Part shown: one piece after another, positions 23,501-33,759 of the stretch
Layout of the letters: each line of letters starts with the position of its first letter
Position numbering within the stretch: the first letter of the stretch is position 1
DNA from: Helochares maculicollis
Lineage: Eukaryota; Arthropoda; Insecta; Coleoptera; Hydrophilidae
Length of the DNA stretch: 47,982 nucleotides
Assembly (NCBI GenBank): GCA_033557835.1
Contig: JAWQRO010000223.1
Coordinates: 1 to 47,982, forward strand
Direction of reading: 5' to 3'
Notes under the pieces: model-generated
Databases searched by the model: none
What the model saw: the letters and a program-made list of their open reading frames with translations, nothing else
Told to the model about the DNA's origin: nothing
Translations under genes and position numbers: made by a program

Positions 23501-26500
23501 TATTTTAGTACGCCTTTCGTTAAACTGAGGCCTACCATTAAAGGAATTGATGTTTCCGAGACTATTCTTTTGAAAAATAAAGAAAAAGAACCGTACACAT
23601 TTAAAATATTACCAGAAAGTTTATTTTCGGAAGGTAGGCAATTCAGAATCAAACTGGAACCTTATCTAGGATCAATTGAAGAGGAAAGTGAATTATCTAT
23701 AAAGTAAGTCTAAAAATTGCAAACATATTAACATTCTACCTACCTATACAAATCCCGAAGATCTTTATAAAAGCAACTTATAATTTTTCTTGAGATATAC
23801 ACCAGATGTACAAGCATGAAATGTAGGTTTTAGACAACAGACGATGCGGCAATTCAATTTATGCTATAATAATTTGGCACTGCGCAGTTTTGCTGTCATA
23901 AATCAGTTTCAGACGCGCACTATTGACTGAGAAAGTGTGTGCATCGTGTTGTATTAATGTGTTCAATATGTCAAATTTTATACCGAAGAAAGAGCATTCG
24001 CGGACAGCATTCAGTTTTTGATTTCATTTTAAGAAAACTGCTGCTGAATCATATCGATTATAGTTCTTCGAGAAGCTTATGATGAACATGCTCCATTGCA
24101 AGATAGTGTGAACGATGAATGCAACGTTTCAAAAGAAATGAGTTAGATGTTGCAGACGAGGAATATGGAAAACTTTCAAATAATCCAAAAATACCATTTT
24201 CAAGCATCGACACAAAACGGTCGTGCAAAAAGACTCATCTTTATGCTCTCCATCTTTGGCAAGATATTTGAATCTATAATCACTTGTGCACTTTTTTATA
24301 AGGCTAAACAAGTTGTATTGCTGAAGCAGCACTCTAGAAAGCCTCTTGCTACAAATTTAATGTATTTTATATACCATATTCTCTCTACCATGAATCAACA
24401 AGTTGGGCGGAACGCCATGTATACCGATTTTTCAAAGGCATTTGATAAGGTCTCACGTTAATAGTTACGCTTATGAATTTCGATCTGCATGGTGATCATT
24501 CCAGATGGATCAAATCATATGTATATTGGTTCTTAAATTAAATGTTGTTGCGAATAATTATAGATCTTACTCTGCACTTATGACGTCTGGTGGTCCACAG
24601 GGATTTCTAACTCTTATTTTAAGCATAGTATTTTCTTCTTAATGATGATAATCTAAAAATTTTTAAGAAAATTGAGGGTCCAAGGAACCTTGTGGGGCTA
24701 GAGACAGAGGTAGATAATCATGTTCAGTATCGTGGTTATTTCATTGATAGTGGTTGGTTGGTGATCAGAGATCTGAGTGTAATTATTGGTTCCATTCAAA
24801 AGTTTTCAGAACGTTTGGCTTCTTGAAACGCTTCATTGCTCCGTTCTGGAATCTAAAATTCCCTTATTATGAGTATTTTTGAATTCTCGACAGTTCAGCT
24901 ACCGTTTCTATAGACATCTCCTTTTGTCATATATTATTCAGCTGCAATATTATCAGTTGCTATAACTATCGAATCAGCACATAGCTCTGGACATGGAATT
25001 CCTTTATTAAACTGTTAGTGGTAGTTGCATATCTTCAAAATGTATGTCTCTTTGGTGGTACGCGTGTCTCCAGACTTTTGAAATTCACATTTCATTCTTT
25101 TACACCTGGGTTTTATGTTGTAACGTAATTGTGTTAAAGTATATGTTGAAAATGGTAGATAACATCAGAACTAAAAATAATTAATGAAGAAGATACTTTC
25201 CAATATGAAACTAATAAACGTTAATATGTTTATGTATTGAAACTATATAAGTCATGAAAATGTTGATCTTTAGTTTCAACAGATACCTCTTGCTACGTTT
25301 TCATAGAAGTAGAATTTCAATATAAACCAATATTTTCGTTTTACTTTACGTATCTATCAGAATGAAGTCAGAAATTTCTTAATGTTTCCTTTCCGTATAA
25401 TAATGCTTGTTAAATTGAAACTTTTTTAGAGTAATATTTCATCCCACAAAAGTTGGAGAGTTCAATTTCAACGTTAAATGCCAAATAGACAATAAGCTGG
25501 AGCCATTACTACTAAAAGTTAACGCCCAATGTTTTGAAGTTGAACCCACAATTTCTTACATAGCCGATAATGGAGAACGTTTGACTTTAGATGCACGCAA
25601 AATAAATGTGATCGATTATAAAAACGTAATTTAATGATGTTCTTGATTTGAAGGCACTTCTTAACGTATTTTTTACCCGTCCAGGTCACAGTCAAACAAA
25701 AACAAGATATTGAATTCAAAATTTCGAACAGTGGCCGAACTGGATTTTACTACGAATGGATTTACAGTGCTCATTTGTTCAGTGGTGGTTTATTCAAGAT
25801 TGTAATAGAGCCCAAAGAGGGATATGTCAAAAGTCAGACCGAAAGCCTGACCAAACTCAACATTTACGCAGTGAAAAATCTAATGAAGAGACGAGCTCGA
25901 GCTCAAATAAAAGTTTGTCAATTTTTCAAAAATTTTTGGACAGTTTACTTAGATTTGATTTCTAGATACCGTATGGCCCTACCTATACCCTAGACTTTGT
26001 TTTCACTACTATGAAAGCATTGTATAAATTTTCGTTCACGAAATATAATTTTGGACCATGTTTAGTTTTAAAGGAGCAGTTCGATTATTATGTTGCACTG
26101 TTAGAGTTCACAAACAACGATCCACAGCCTATTACGTATGTTTATTAAACTAATGCAATAAATATATAATTACGAGGGATTTGACTTTTCAGGCTAGAAT
26201 ACACACCGACAGACAAAGCTGACTTCATAGTATACTTTCAATCGAAAGAGATCTTACCCAAGCAGGTCGAGGAAATTAGAATCGTCTTCTATCCCATGGA
26301 AGTAAAAACTTACTCTCAAATAATACGTTTCTACATAAACTCAAAACCACACCCAATAGCTGTTGAAGGAGAAGGCGTCCCATTAATTTTAGAACTTGTG
26401 GATGCTAACGATAAATTCATAAACTTAGGAACACCGATGATAAATAAAAGTGTTAAAAAATTGGTGAAAGTTATAAATAGAAGTCGAGCACCCATAACAA

Positions 26501-29292
26501 CTATATTTAATTTATATGATCGCCTTCCTTACTTTTCACGCCCACCCAGACTCCTATTGCCAGAATTCGAAATCGAAGAGCCTCCTCCTCCAGAGGAAAT
26601 AAAGTATTCATTTTCAACACTACAGCTAGATGTATCATGTAATATTCTCTCTTAATTCAGGAAGAAAAAAGATAAGAAGAAGAAAAAAGGTAAAAAACAT
26701 AAGAAGGGAAGTAAGAAAAGCAAGAGCAGCAAAAAGAGCAAAAAGGGAAAAAAGAGTAAAAGCAGTAAGTCCAGCTCGAAATCTAGCAAGTCGAGCAAAT
26801 CCTCCAAGAAATCTAAAAAATCTAAGAAATCAAAGAAATCAAAGAAGTCAAAAAAATCAAAAAAATCGAAGAAGTCGAAAAAATCTAAAAAGAGCAAGAA
26901 AGGAAAGAAGGGAAAAAAGAAACCGGCTGAAGAGGAACCAGAAGTTGTTGAAGAGTCGATGGAAACGCCAGAGCAACGTCTTCACAGGTTGATACGTGAA
27001 TACCTGGAAGTTACTCCTAAGAAGTTCCTAAAGATATTGCCCGACCAATGCGTGGAGTTTCTAATTAAGTTTCACCCAAAAGAAAGAATGCCTAAGTTTA
27101 AAGAAAAGATTTATTACGAAGTGTCTGATTATATTGAACCGTTATGTAACGTAAAGGGAGGCTGCGTTGGGCCTAATTTTTATCTCGATAGGCAATCTGT
27201 TGTGTTTGGATCGGTGATTAAAAATTGCAGCAGCGAGTATAAAGTTATATTATACAACGACGGTGACGTGGGCGGAAAGTTCAGGTGGCTTTTCGAAAAA
27301 ATCGAACCAGCTTTCACGATAACTCCGATGCATGGATTCATATACCCTAATACTAGTATAACATTTCGGGTGAAGTTCAAACCCTCTGCTATAAAATGTC
27401 TGTATAGAACAAAGGTATATTTTTTTCAATTAAATTATTAGATAAAGTTATTACTAGCACAAGTTGTAGGCTAAGCTGAACATAAAAGACGTTTCAGTTC
27501 CTTTGGATCTTGTGTTAACTGGAAGCTGCGTTAACTTACCACCTCCAAAAGCTACTATTCCGTTTAAAGCAATAGTACGCGAACAAGATGTGCAAACGAT
27601 CACTATAACAAACCCGTATGTTATTGTTGATTTACTAATATTATTATTTGGTATATTTTATCTATATTCTAATATTTGTTTAAATAAGATCGGATTGACT
27701 TTCCAACACAATTTTAAGTGTCAAGCGCCCATTATGCCCATAAAAGTATATACTAATATTAAATGTTTATCTTCAGGACTGCTCAAAAATGGAAGCTTTT
27801 ACCTTCCATTAGTGGTTTATATTTTTCCGTCCCAGAATTTATATACGTGGACCCATATTCTACAGCGCAATGTGCGGTTACTTATCTACCATTAAGTATG
27901 ACACCTACAGACTTAGTTCATAAGGTAATATGTTCAAATTTATTTTACTTAAAACTAAACGGTCTAATTTCAGGCCCAAATTTTCTTCACTCTTCCTGAG
28001 GGCCAAGGGGAGCTGTATAACCTTGAAGGCACTGCCAAAGAACCTCAATGCATGGAACTTCGTACCATAACAATACCGTGCAAAACTAGTTATATAGAAA
28101 CTTTACCAATCAAAAATTGGTTGACTGTCCCTCAAACATTTAAAGTAATAACTCATCGTTTGAACACACCGGTCCCTAAAATATTATACAAACTAACTGG
28201 GAATGATACCATTGAAGTTAATGCCGCTGGACTTAGGGATTATTTGTGGGGTATCTTCGTAATAAACGAAGGCCTCCTTAATTTTAAAATTACCTTCCTT
28301 AACGAAGATACGAACGAGTTCTTGTTCTACGAAATTCATTTAAATGTTATCAAATGCCAATTTTTGGAGGAAATTTCTTTAACAACATGCGTGAGGTTGC
28401 CAGTAGAACACTTTTTAAAGTTGGAAAATCCTACGATGTTTCCTGTTACTTACACAATTACCTCAGATTGCAAGCATTTGCATTTTGATAGTCCTGTGAT
28501 TGTTGAACCTTTAACGGAACAAAGGTTAAAAATCGAGTACAATCCACTATTGACAGAACAATGTTCTTGTCAACTAGAAGCTAAGGCACCTGAATTGGGC
28601 ACTTATCCCTATAAATTGAATTTAACAGCAAATCCGGCCGTTCCAGAAGATACCGTGTGCTTTGAAGCTCACCTCGGCCAAGCTATAATCCAAAGAGTTA
28701 AACTGCATAACTCTACTGATGCTGCCATTGAATACACTTCTAAATTGGTTCCGGTTTCAGACAAAAAACTAGAACATGTGAATATGTTTTCTACTGAAAA
28801 AAATATTATTATACCTGCAGGCGAAACTAAATTTCTCGCCATTAGTTTCGAGCCTAGTTTACTTGAAAACGTGGATGCCAAATTATTGTTGACTTCTACG
28901 AAAACCGGAGAGTTTATGTAAATATTTTTGGGCGTGCACTTAATTTTGTAATAATGTTTTAATTTTTCAGTTATCCGCTAGTAGGAATAACGACTCCTCC
29001 AAAAACGCAAGGACCTTATACGATAAGATTAGGGTCTTCTACCTGTGTAATCTTTAAGAATCCCTTCCAGGATATCAAGATCTTCCAATTTACAGTTGAG
29101 CCTAAAATATTCTACTTGAAAACTCCATCCGATGTAATTAAGTCTAAAAAAGAGTACAGGATAGTTGTTAGCGCCGTATCTTCAACTGAGGTTAACCCAA
29201 ATATTTCACAAGTAGGGAAACTGTTTGTTACTTGCAAAGATTATCCGGATATAAAGTGGATTTATTACCTAAAAACTGAATCAAAATGGTAG
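5492..29292 (+). CDS. HYDIN: HYDIN: axonemal central-pair protein, 39 coding exons
   Basis: The exons join, with phase kept at every junction, into a 15,783-nt CDS (5,260 aa; human HYDIN is about 5,120). Exons: 5492-5590, 5650-6705, 6758-7200, 7291-7807, 7862-8004, 8090-8273, 8346-8695, 8749-9244, 9314-9511, 9567-10376, 12308-12565, 12662-13063, 13240-13379, 13436-13807, 13863-14090, 14188-14342, 14399-14557, 14612-14797, 14851-15951, 16011-16129, 16184-16627, 16740-16881, 18649-18970, 19026-20024, 20136-20555, 20626-20917, 20971-21204, 21259-22564, 22739-23165, 23242-23703, 25430-25625, 25685-25912, 25966-26135, 26193-26603, 26661-27414, 27470-27615, 27777-27924, 27974-28917, 28971-29292. 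The protein is a chain of ASH/MSP (PapD-like) immunoglobulin-fold modules, shown by recurring motifs such as 'F.pt.vG.f', 'I.NP', 'G.g..P.i' and 'LdFG'. An adenylate-kinase-like domain lies near residues 1975-2500, and the end (CKDYPDIKWIYYLKTESKW) matches the HYDIN C-terminus. Known role: C2 projection of the ciliary central pair, needed for flagellar bending; in an insect, sperm flagella are the obvious site. Less certain: the donors after exons 4 (GTGATC), 19, 21 and 32, and the true start. Confidence 0.93.
10690..12130 (-). mobile_element. Decayed endonuclease-type non-LTR retrotransposon in HYDIN intron 10
   Basis: HYDIN intron 10 (10377-12307) is the longest. Read on the minus strand, frameshifted pieces follow the order of an apurinic-endonuclease/reverse-transcriptase polyprotein: NRRTNGVGFLINKK (about 11890-11865), RNERGKRLMSF (about 11635-11600), NPNGNIRYEID (about 11525-11490), a SDHRxVRA-like remnant (about 11410), the linker EYVNLYKTIRKQI (about 11140-11085), and a C-terminal piece STNWDRKRLNWTRK...W..REKDEW (about 10840-10745). 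The reverse transcriptase core itself is missing, so the copy has an internal deletion as well as many stops. The clade cannot be fixed; RTE- or L2-like elements encode similar proteins. A hexanucleotide (GTTGCT) repeat sits at about 10957-10977. The element is dead. Confidence 0.72.
14904..15220 (+). repeat. HYDIN: Lys/Ser tract 1 in HYDIN (exon 19)
   Basis: About 105 residues (2084-2189) almost wholly Lys, Ser, Gly and Thr, built of KKSK and SSKKSK-like units with a short acidic break (SGESDDTKKS). Lys is written with both AAA and AAG and Ser with both TCN and AGY codons, so this is not a plain DNA microsatellite. It lies between the P-loop part and the rest of the adenylate-kinase-like domain, probably as a disordered loop. 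Confidence 0.85.
15633..15951 (+). repeat. HYDIN: Lys/Ser/Gly tract 2 in HYDIN (exon 19)
   Basis: Residues about 2327-2432. It ends in repeated KKGSKKGSKKGSK units after KKSKSSKKSKSSK. The exon ends in this tract; two phase-1 donors are possible, GTAAAG at 15952 (chosen) and GTTTAA at 15958, which would change the protein by two residues. A shorter basic stretch (KKSPKKGKGGKGKKDSTKK) follows in exon 21. Confidence 0.82.
16740..16881 (+). other. HYDIN: Basic Ser/Lys/Arg exon 22 of HYDIN
   Basis: This 142-nt exon encodes MELRPVMSYVSKKTRRGSVQ followed by another 27 residues rich in Ser, Lys and Arg (SAKRKKSASRVSIISKTSRA and on). It is supported by a TTTTGCAG acceptor, a GTAATA donor and correct phase to the next exon at 18649, 1.77 kb away. 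It is the least domain-like exon and could be spliced alternatively; exon 21 donor choice (16628) is linked to it. Confidence 0.6.
17451..17502. repeat. (TA)26 microsatellite
   Basis: An uninterrupted run of 26 TA units in HYDIN intron 22, upstream of the mariner relic. The plus-strand open frame that crosses it (17124-17528) is not supported as a gene. Confidence 0.95.
17540..18337 (-). mobile_element. Decayed mariner transposase in HYDIN intron 22 (antisense)
   Basis: Read on the minus strand from an ATG at 18337, the start is MEVRKQKI then, after a stop, HIPQYHYNQGQN, like the N-terminus of mariner transposases. Next come ATANRWFQCFYSENMDVEDE and ARSSRLTVESIDK (18220-18100), matching the helix-turn-helix and 'D.ED..RSGRP' linker. 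Near the far end HRNAKTHKTLTT matches the 'HDNARPH' block with the second catalytic Asp replaced by Arg, then SDHYLFYLKNW matches 'SDYHLFRSLQNF' and FFANTVKTFF the C-terminal 'FFa.k...FY' block. Frameshifts, stops and missing middle sequence show it is dead. I could not place terminal inverted repeats. Confidence 0.75.
20281..20555 (+). repeat. HYDIN: Lys/Ser tract 3 in HYDIN (exon 25)
   Basis: About 92 residues (3157-3248). The second half is a near-perfect three-residue repeat, Ser-Lys-Lys, about nine times in a row (about 20455-20535), with Ser as TCG, TCC, TCT and TCA and Lys as AAA or AAG. It sits between two ASH modules: the exon starts with a module (CPENIDFGYQLIQSSKVQEI) and the next exon resumes with PIDIGIFTLTSS. 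Confidence 0.88.
23860..24140 (+). mobile_element. Decayed mariner N-terminal fragment in HYDIN intron 30
   Basis: From an ATG at 23968 the frame reads MSNFIPKKEHSRTAF, then after a stop FKKTAAESYRL, then in another frame VLREAYDEHAPLQDS. These match in order the mariner N-terminus ('m..f.p.kehlR..llf.F..kKtAaes.rll.eaYgehA'). The match ends near 24125, where retrotransposon-like sequence begins. The upstream 100 bases may be the element's 5' UTR. Dead copy. Confidence 0.7.
24215..24735 (+). mobile_element. Jockey-like non-LTR reverse transcriptase fragment in HYDIN intron 30
   Basis: The frame ending at 24461 contains LSIFGKIFESIIT and then ATNLMYFIYHILSTMNQQV and MYTDFSKAFDKVSR. These are the 'RPISLLsi.gKifE.ii' and 'a.f.DFsKAFDkV.h..Ll.KL' blocks of jockey-superfamily reverse transcriptases. 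Beyond the stop, other frames continue with HGDHSRWIKSY (like 'GfhG.ll.WI.SYL'), a ruined SGVPQGS region (VVHRDF) and NLKIFKKIEGPRN (like 'ADDlKif..i'). The piece lacks the endonuclease and the end of the domain. Confidence 0.75.
24736..25429. other. Rest of HYDIN intron 30
   Basis: AT-rich sequence with no further protein fragment that I can identify, ending in the TTTTTTAG acceptor of exon 31. The whole intron (23704-25429) keeps the phase between exons 30 and 31. Confidence 0.45.
26661..26922 (+). repeat. HYDIN: Lys/Ser tract 4 in HYDIN (exon 35)
   Basis: About 88 residues (4490-4577) opening exon 35: KKKDKKKKKGKKHKKGSKKS, then Ser/Lys mixtures, then a run of Ser-Lys-Lys units (about 26800-26895). 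Codons are mixed as in tract 3. It is followed by an acidic stretch (AEEEPEVVEESMETPEQR) and a normal ASH module. A 57-nt intron precedes it. Confidence 0.87.
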
Positions 29293-30954
29293 TCTTGTAT
29301 TGTTTTAAGCTTTCAGTACATATATTTTTTACATCTTTTAATTAATGGTTTTGTTTAATTTAATTTTATTGTTTAATACGGACAATTGTTCGAGTATGTT
29401 CTAATGAACTTATTATGTAAAAGATACGGAATTTGCCAGTGCGACAAATGACTTCCATTATGTAATTTTGTATTAAATTGAATTTTTATTATGATGGAAA
29501 CAATGTACTGCAAAGAGGGTCGTTAGAAACTTGCAGTGAAATAACAAGTACTGCTTGCTCAATATATCTTGTAAAGTTTTGCATTCATTTTGCTCAAAAC
29601 CGTGTCCAGTATGACACAAGAAATGGATAGGTACGTATGTGAGTATAGAATGAAGAAGAGTAATTTACGAGTCCCCGTAACGAGGCGATGCAATGTTCCA
29701 AATTATTTAAAACAATAGAATTGGTATTTGTACATATCTAGTTGTTTATATAAAATTAAGGTTGGATGACAAGAAATATGATTAAAATTGTTTTAACGCG
29801 CGGAGGCGCGTTTTATTGCGGAATTATAATTCAGCTCGCATTGTGACAATTTTCAATTAATGTTGCTAATAAAAAATTCCTTTGCGCAATTTTATATAAT
29901 TTTCTTAGAAATTTCATTTCAAAATTTTTAACATTAAAAATATAAAGAACTATCAACTTGATAGACGAGGCGCAATAAGATCGCTGTGAAATGGCAATAA
30001 TAAACACGCGTGTGTAAAGTGCTAAGTCTTGAAAAAGTTTTCGTTCCGGTAGAAGAAAAATAGTGCAAAGGAAATGAGGTCAAGAACTAATCTTAACGCG
30101 AGAGGTTTTTGTATTTTCACAAGTAACATCTCTCAAGCAGAGAAGCGTGTATATGGTGGAAAGCAAATGCTCTAAGTGGAGTTTTGACCAGGACATGAAT
30201 AGCTCATCGCACTTCATCTGGATTAAGCGTTAAAATACTTAATATTTAGAACTGTAATTATTTTGCAGCAGTATCATCAATGCTTTTACAAGGCGTCTCA
30301 AACTAAGTTGACACTTATTGAATTAATCATAGAAAAAGATATATATTGTAAAACGTTTATTAGAGTTTATGCAGTTTGAGAATTTTTTTATTGAAAATAA
30401 CATCATTTAAATGTAGATTCTCGTGATTACAATGCTCATTTATTCGAACAATACCATTTCATGACTTATTATGGATGTTTACTTTGAAATGCACCAAAGA
30501 ACTTACTTTATTGGCATAAGCTTAAGAGTTGAAGTAACCTCAAAAAGAAAAATCTATGAGGAATGAACCAGAACTTCGTGGAAACCAATTTATGCCACCT
30601 CTCCTGGAAATCAATTCCCCACGAAAATTTCGTGAACTTGTATCAGAGACGTATATGAAATTACAAGATGAAGAAACATGTATTTCAAAATTATATACTT
30701 ATGTATTGATTTCAATAGACTTCTTCCCTCTTTAAATTGATTCATGAAATATAAAATTTATTTTGAAATACCTTTTTTAATTTGTTAATTCGGAATTACA
30801 AAAAATGTTCGTCGTTCATTATTTACTTGCATGACAATCATAATCAATTAAACATTAGTTATAATTAGTCAATAGCTCTCTCGTTGATGTATGTATGTGC
30901 CATATTTAAAAGATGGACCTTAAAATCTATATAAACATGTTTTTATTACAAATA
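29293..30954. other. HYDIN 3' flank and intergenic sequence
   Basis: No gene seen. It should contain the HYDIN 3' UTR; the first plain AATAAA I noted on the plus strand is at 29868-29873, with weaker variants nearer the stop. A short GC-rich hairpin stands out at 29795-29812. Confidence 0.4.
29795..29812. other. Short GC-rich hairpin
   Basis: A 7-bp inverted repeat (AACGCGC / GCGCGTT) around a GGAG loop. It is a CpG-dense spot in very AT-rich DNA. It might be a transposon end, a binding site or chance. Confidence 0.5.
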
Positions 30955-31290
30955 AAATATCGGCTGAAAAGTTTGTACACATGAAAATAATGAAAAATTC
31001 ACACTATTTTTAGGAAATATCAACCTCCAGACAATATCTCTCAAAATTTGATAACAATCTGATCATTAATTCACAAGTTACAGTTTGTTGACGCTACTTT
31101 TGTGATGTTGAAACAATGGATTCAAAACAATTTCGTTTATTGATTTATAAGCGCTTATTGGTGAGAAAGACAACATTCAAGTCAAAATTGACATGATTAA
31201 TATTTCGCTGAGACAAAGGGTAGAGAATTGATTTGCTGATGAGGACATACATTTTTTATTAATTTATTTGAGTTACCGTAGCCTTATCTA
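30955..31290 (+). mobile_element. Decayed mariner fragment between HYDIN and atk
   Basis: The ATG at 31116 opens MDSKQFRLLIYKRLLVRKTT, close to the 'MDsKqFRvLI...f' start of one mariner lineage, and stops after 26 codons. The preceding 150 bases, from a CGGCTGAAAAGTTTGTACAC stretch at about 30960, look like the left end and 5' UTR of such an element. After about 31200 the likeness fades. It is a different lineage from the two copies inside HYDIN, judged by their different N-termini. Confidence 0.6.
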
Positions 31291-33479
31291 ATTGGAATGT
31301 GGTCATTACATAGTTTGACGGGTGTCCTTTCTACAGATAATGCTTATTACAAGTAGTGTGTCAAAAATCGGATTTACGGTTGAAATTATTTTACACATGA
31401 TGAGTTTTAGCAAGAAAAATTCAGTCAATATCTAAGTATCGACGTCTATATTAAAAATTCTATTGTTTTAGTTATTAAAACTGAAGAATGCTGACACAAA
31501 ACCATTAACATAGTTCAAATGTAAACAAGGGAGTCGACAAAACTATTTCCAGATTTAAAACTCAATTGCAGTAATCTGCTTTCTGCAATTTTCTATCGTT
31601 TATGGAAACTCAATTCCACTTTTTTATGACAATTGATGAAAAAATTGTCATATGATATTATTAATATTTCCATGTATGATGCTATTATATGATTGAAGAG
31701 AGTGCGTAAGTAATGTTATTGGGAGAACATTGATACTGTATCAGAAGATCTTATGCCAAATTGACAAAAGTGAACAAGGTACTATATGAACAAAAGTTTC
31801 CAAAAAGTAAGCTGAAATTAAAATTGCCAAAGCCTTTACATTACTATTAAAAATGTATTGTTTATTTAACAAAATCTTTACAAACATTCATTTTAACTAA
31901 CAGCTCTAATAACTACAGAATTCTTAATCCACGCGGTTAGTCTAGACGCTAATTTGATTCCATGCAAAAATTATTTAGATTTGTTAGAAAAAAGTCCTCT
32001 GGTTTCAATTTTATTAAATAAAAATTGTATCCGAGTGCGGGCTCTATTAAAAATGAAATCTAAATTGATAGTTAATCAAGAAAAGAGCAAAATGCACCGA
32101 AAATTTAAGTTACTAATGATTTTACGTGTCCATGTATGCTCTATTTTTACATGACTTACATTTTCTTCGTTACATTTTTCTACTTATGCCGTTTTTTCAA
32201 ATATTGGAAACAAAGATTTTTTGCGGACTTAAATATAGTTTCATTACAGAAGCAATTATAGTTCCTTTTTATAACGTTAAAGTTAGATGAACGACAAATT
32301 GTATCCGTTTCATGTAGACTTGTCGTTACGTTTCTGTAAATTTGAAATGTCTGTAAAACGTTATACACCTAATAATTTTAACCTTTAATCCTTGTATCAT
32401 TTATCGACTTACCGTTTCATCAATGCAGTCGCATATTTTCGTCAGATACCGATTTATTAGTAAAACTGCATCTGAAAGACACAGATATAAGACAGGTTTC
32501 GATCCAACGTACTTTATACATACAAAACTTAACCAATTATATCAAAATTCCGGTGGATATTTAAATATTGCTTTTAACGCAAACGAAGACATACTGTGAC
32601 AAAGTCATACTGCTAGTAAGTAAATCTAGCTAACAACCTAATCCGAGAAAGCGAAAGAAGTGAGGATTAACATAATGCTCTACATTTTCACAGGAGTCCA
32701 GAAATCCAGACAGGTATTATTAACACATGTGTAAAGCAAATGCAGTAATCGCAAGTCCTAAAGGCAAATAGGAACACATACAATAAAACTAAAAAAAGTG
32801 CGCCATAAACGTCAAATCATAATGAAAAGCTCAATTAGCATTTTAGTTAACAAACCAATTTGATAAAAGATAAAAAGAGATTTAGTACGGGTTTCTCTAG
32901 GCAAGCATACTTCAGGCAAATATCTACATCTCCCGAATTTGTTTACAATTCTAAAGAAATGTATATTGTGATAAATATTGTTAAAATGAAATATCTTTTC
33001 TCGTTCGAATAAAACACTGCAGGTAATGAAATTCGTACCGTCACACGTTTTAGCACGAGAGGGTGAATTCGGGTGCCATAATTCCATTATCTCCGTTCCG
33101 CCTTCGCAAACATTTGTCCTATTTTCAAGATTTGGGGTGTTCCTACCATTCCGTCCTCATGTTTTCCTAATACAAAGGGTGGTATTCGCTTAGCAACTAG
33201 GTCGAACTGAATGCATTTTTGTCTTTCTGACCTATTTTCGAGGTAAACGTGATCGTTATGAAGGCACGTGCTAAGGGTGTGCCGCCTGCTGATATCGTTA
33301 CGTTACTGTGTACATTACTTACTACACCTTACGCTTTACCTTATGAATGGGCACGGTTGTAAAAAATGCTATAGTAAAAATTCAAACTGTAGTAGTACTT
33401 CAATTTCATTCAGAATTGTCCCCTATAAATAAATCTACGTATTTAAAAATAATATAAATAAATATAACTTGATATTTAT
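31291..33479. other. Intergenic, nothing firm
   Basis: AT-rich sequence. Open frames at 31954-32154 (plus) and 32812-33087 (minus) show no family likeness or splice context. A stretch at about 33040-33350 is less AT-rich than its surroundings but I can assign no function to it. Confidence 0.35.
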
Positions 33480-33650
33480 ATGCCACTAACCCTTGTTCAA
33501 GGCCGTCTAGATACAGGCCGGCAAGCTCTTAAGCTTGTATATGAGGGGGTGCGTTCTCCATTTTTATTAGAGCAGCATAAAAGTCAAGATGATCATAATA
33601 ACAGTGAACAGTTTTACATTTTACATTCGAATCCACCTGTAAACTTTTAA
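33480..33650 (+). CDS. Possible 56-aa small ORF
   Basis: ATG at 33480 to TAA at 33648-33650. The peptide begins MPLTLVQGRLDTGRQALKLV and goes on YEGVRSPFLLEQ; its composition is more protein-like than surrounding random frames and the local GC content is raised. No family recognised, no signal peptide. It may be a transposon remnant or chance. Confidence 0.15.
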   Translation: MPLTLVQGRLDTGRQALKLVYEGVRSPFLLEQHKSQDDHNNSEQFYILHSNPPVNF

Positions 33651-33759
33651 TTCAAAACATATACCCTGTTATGTAAGAGAAAGGCCATCTTCACTCATTA
33701 GCAAAAAAATCTCTTCTCTTTAATTTTTATTGTCGCAACGCTTTTGGTCTGCATATGCA

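Noticed and set aside
5650..28921. About thirty separate plus-strand ORFs that could be listed as individual genes
   Set aside because: They are bounded by GT/AG splice sites in matching phase and encode parts of one repeated-domain protein, so they are HYDIN exons.
32812..33087. 91-codon minus-strand ORF
   Set aside because: No recognisable motif, no plausible splice or poly(A) context.
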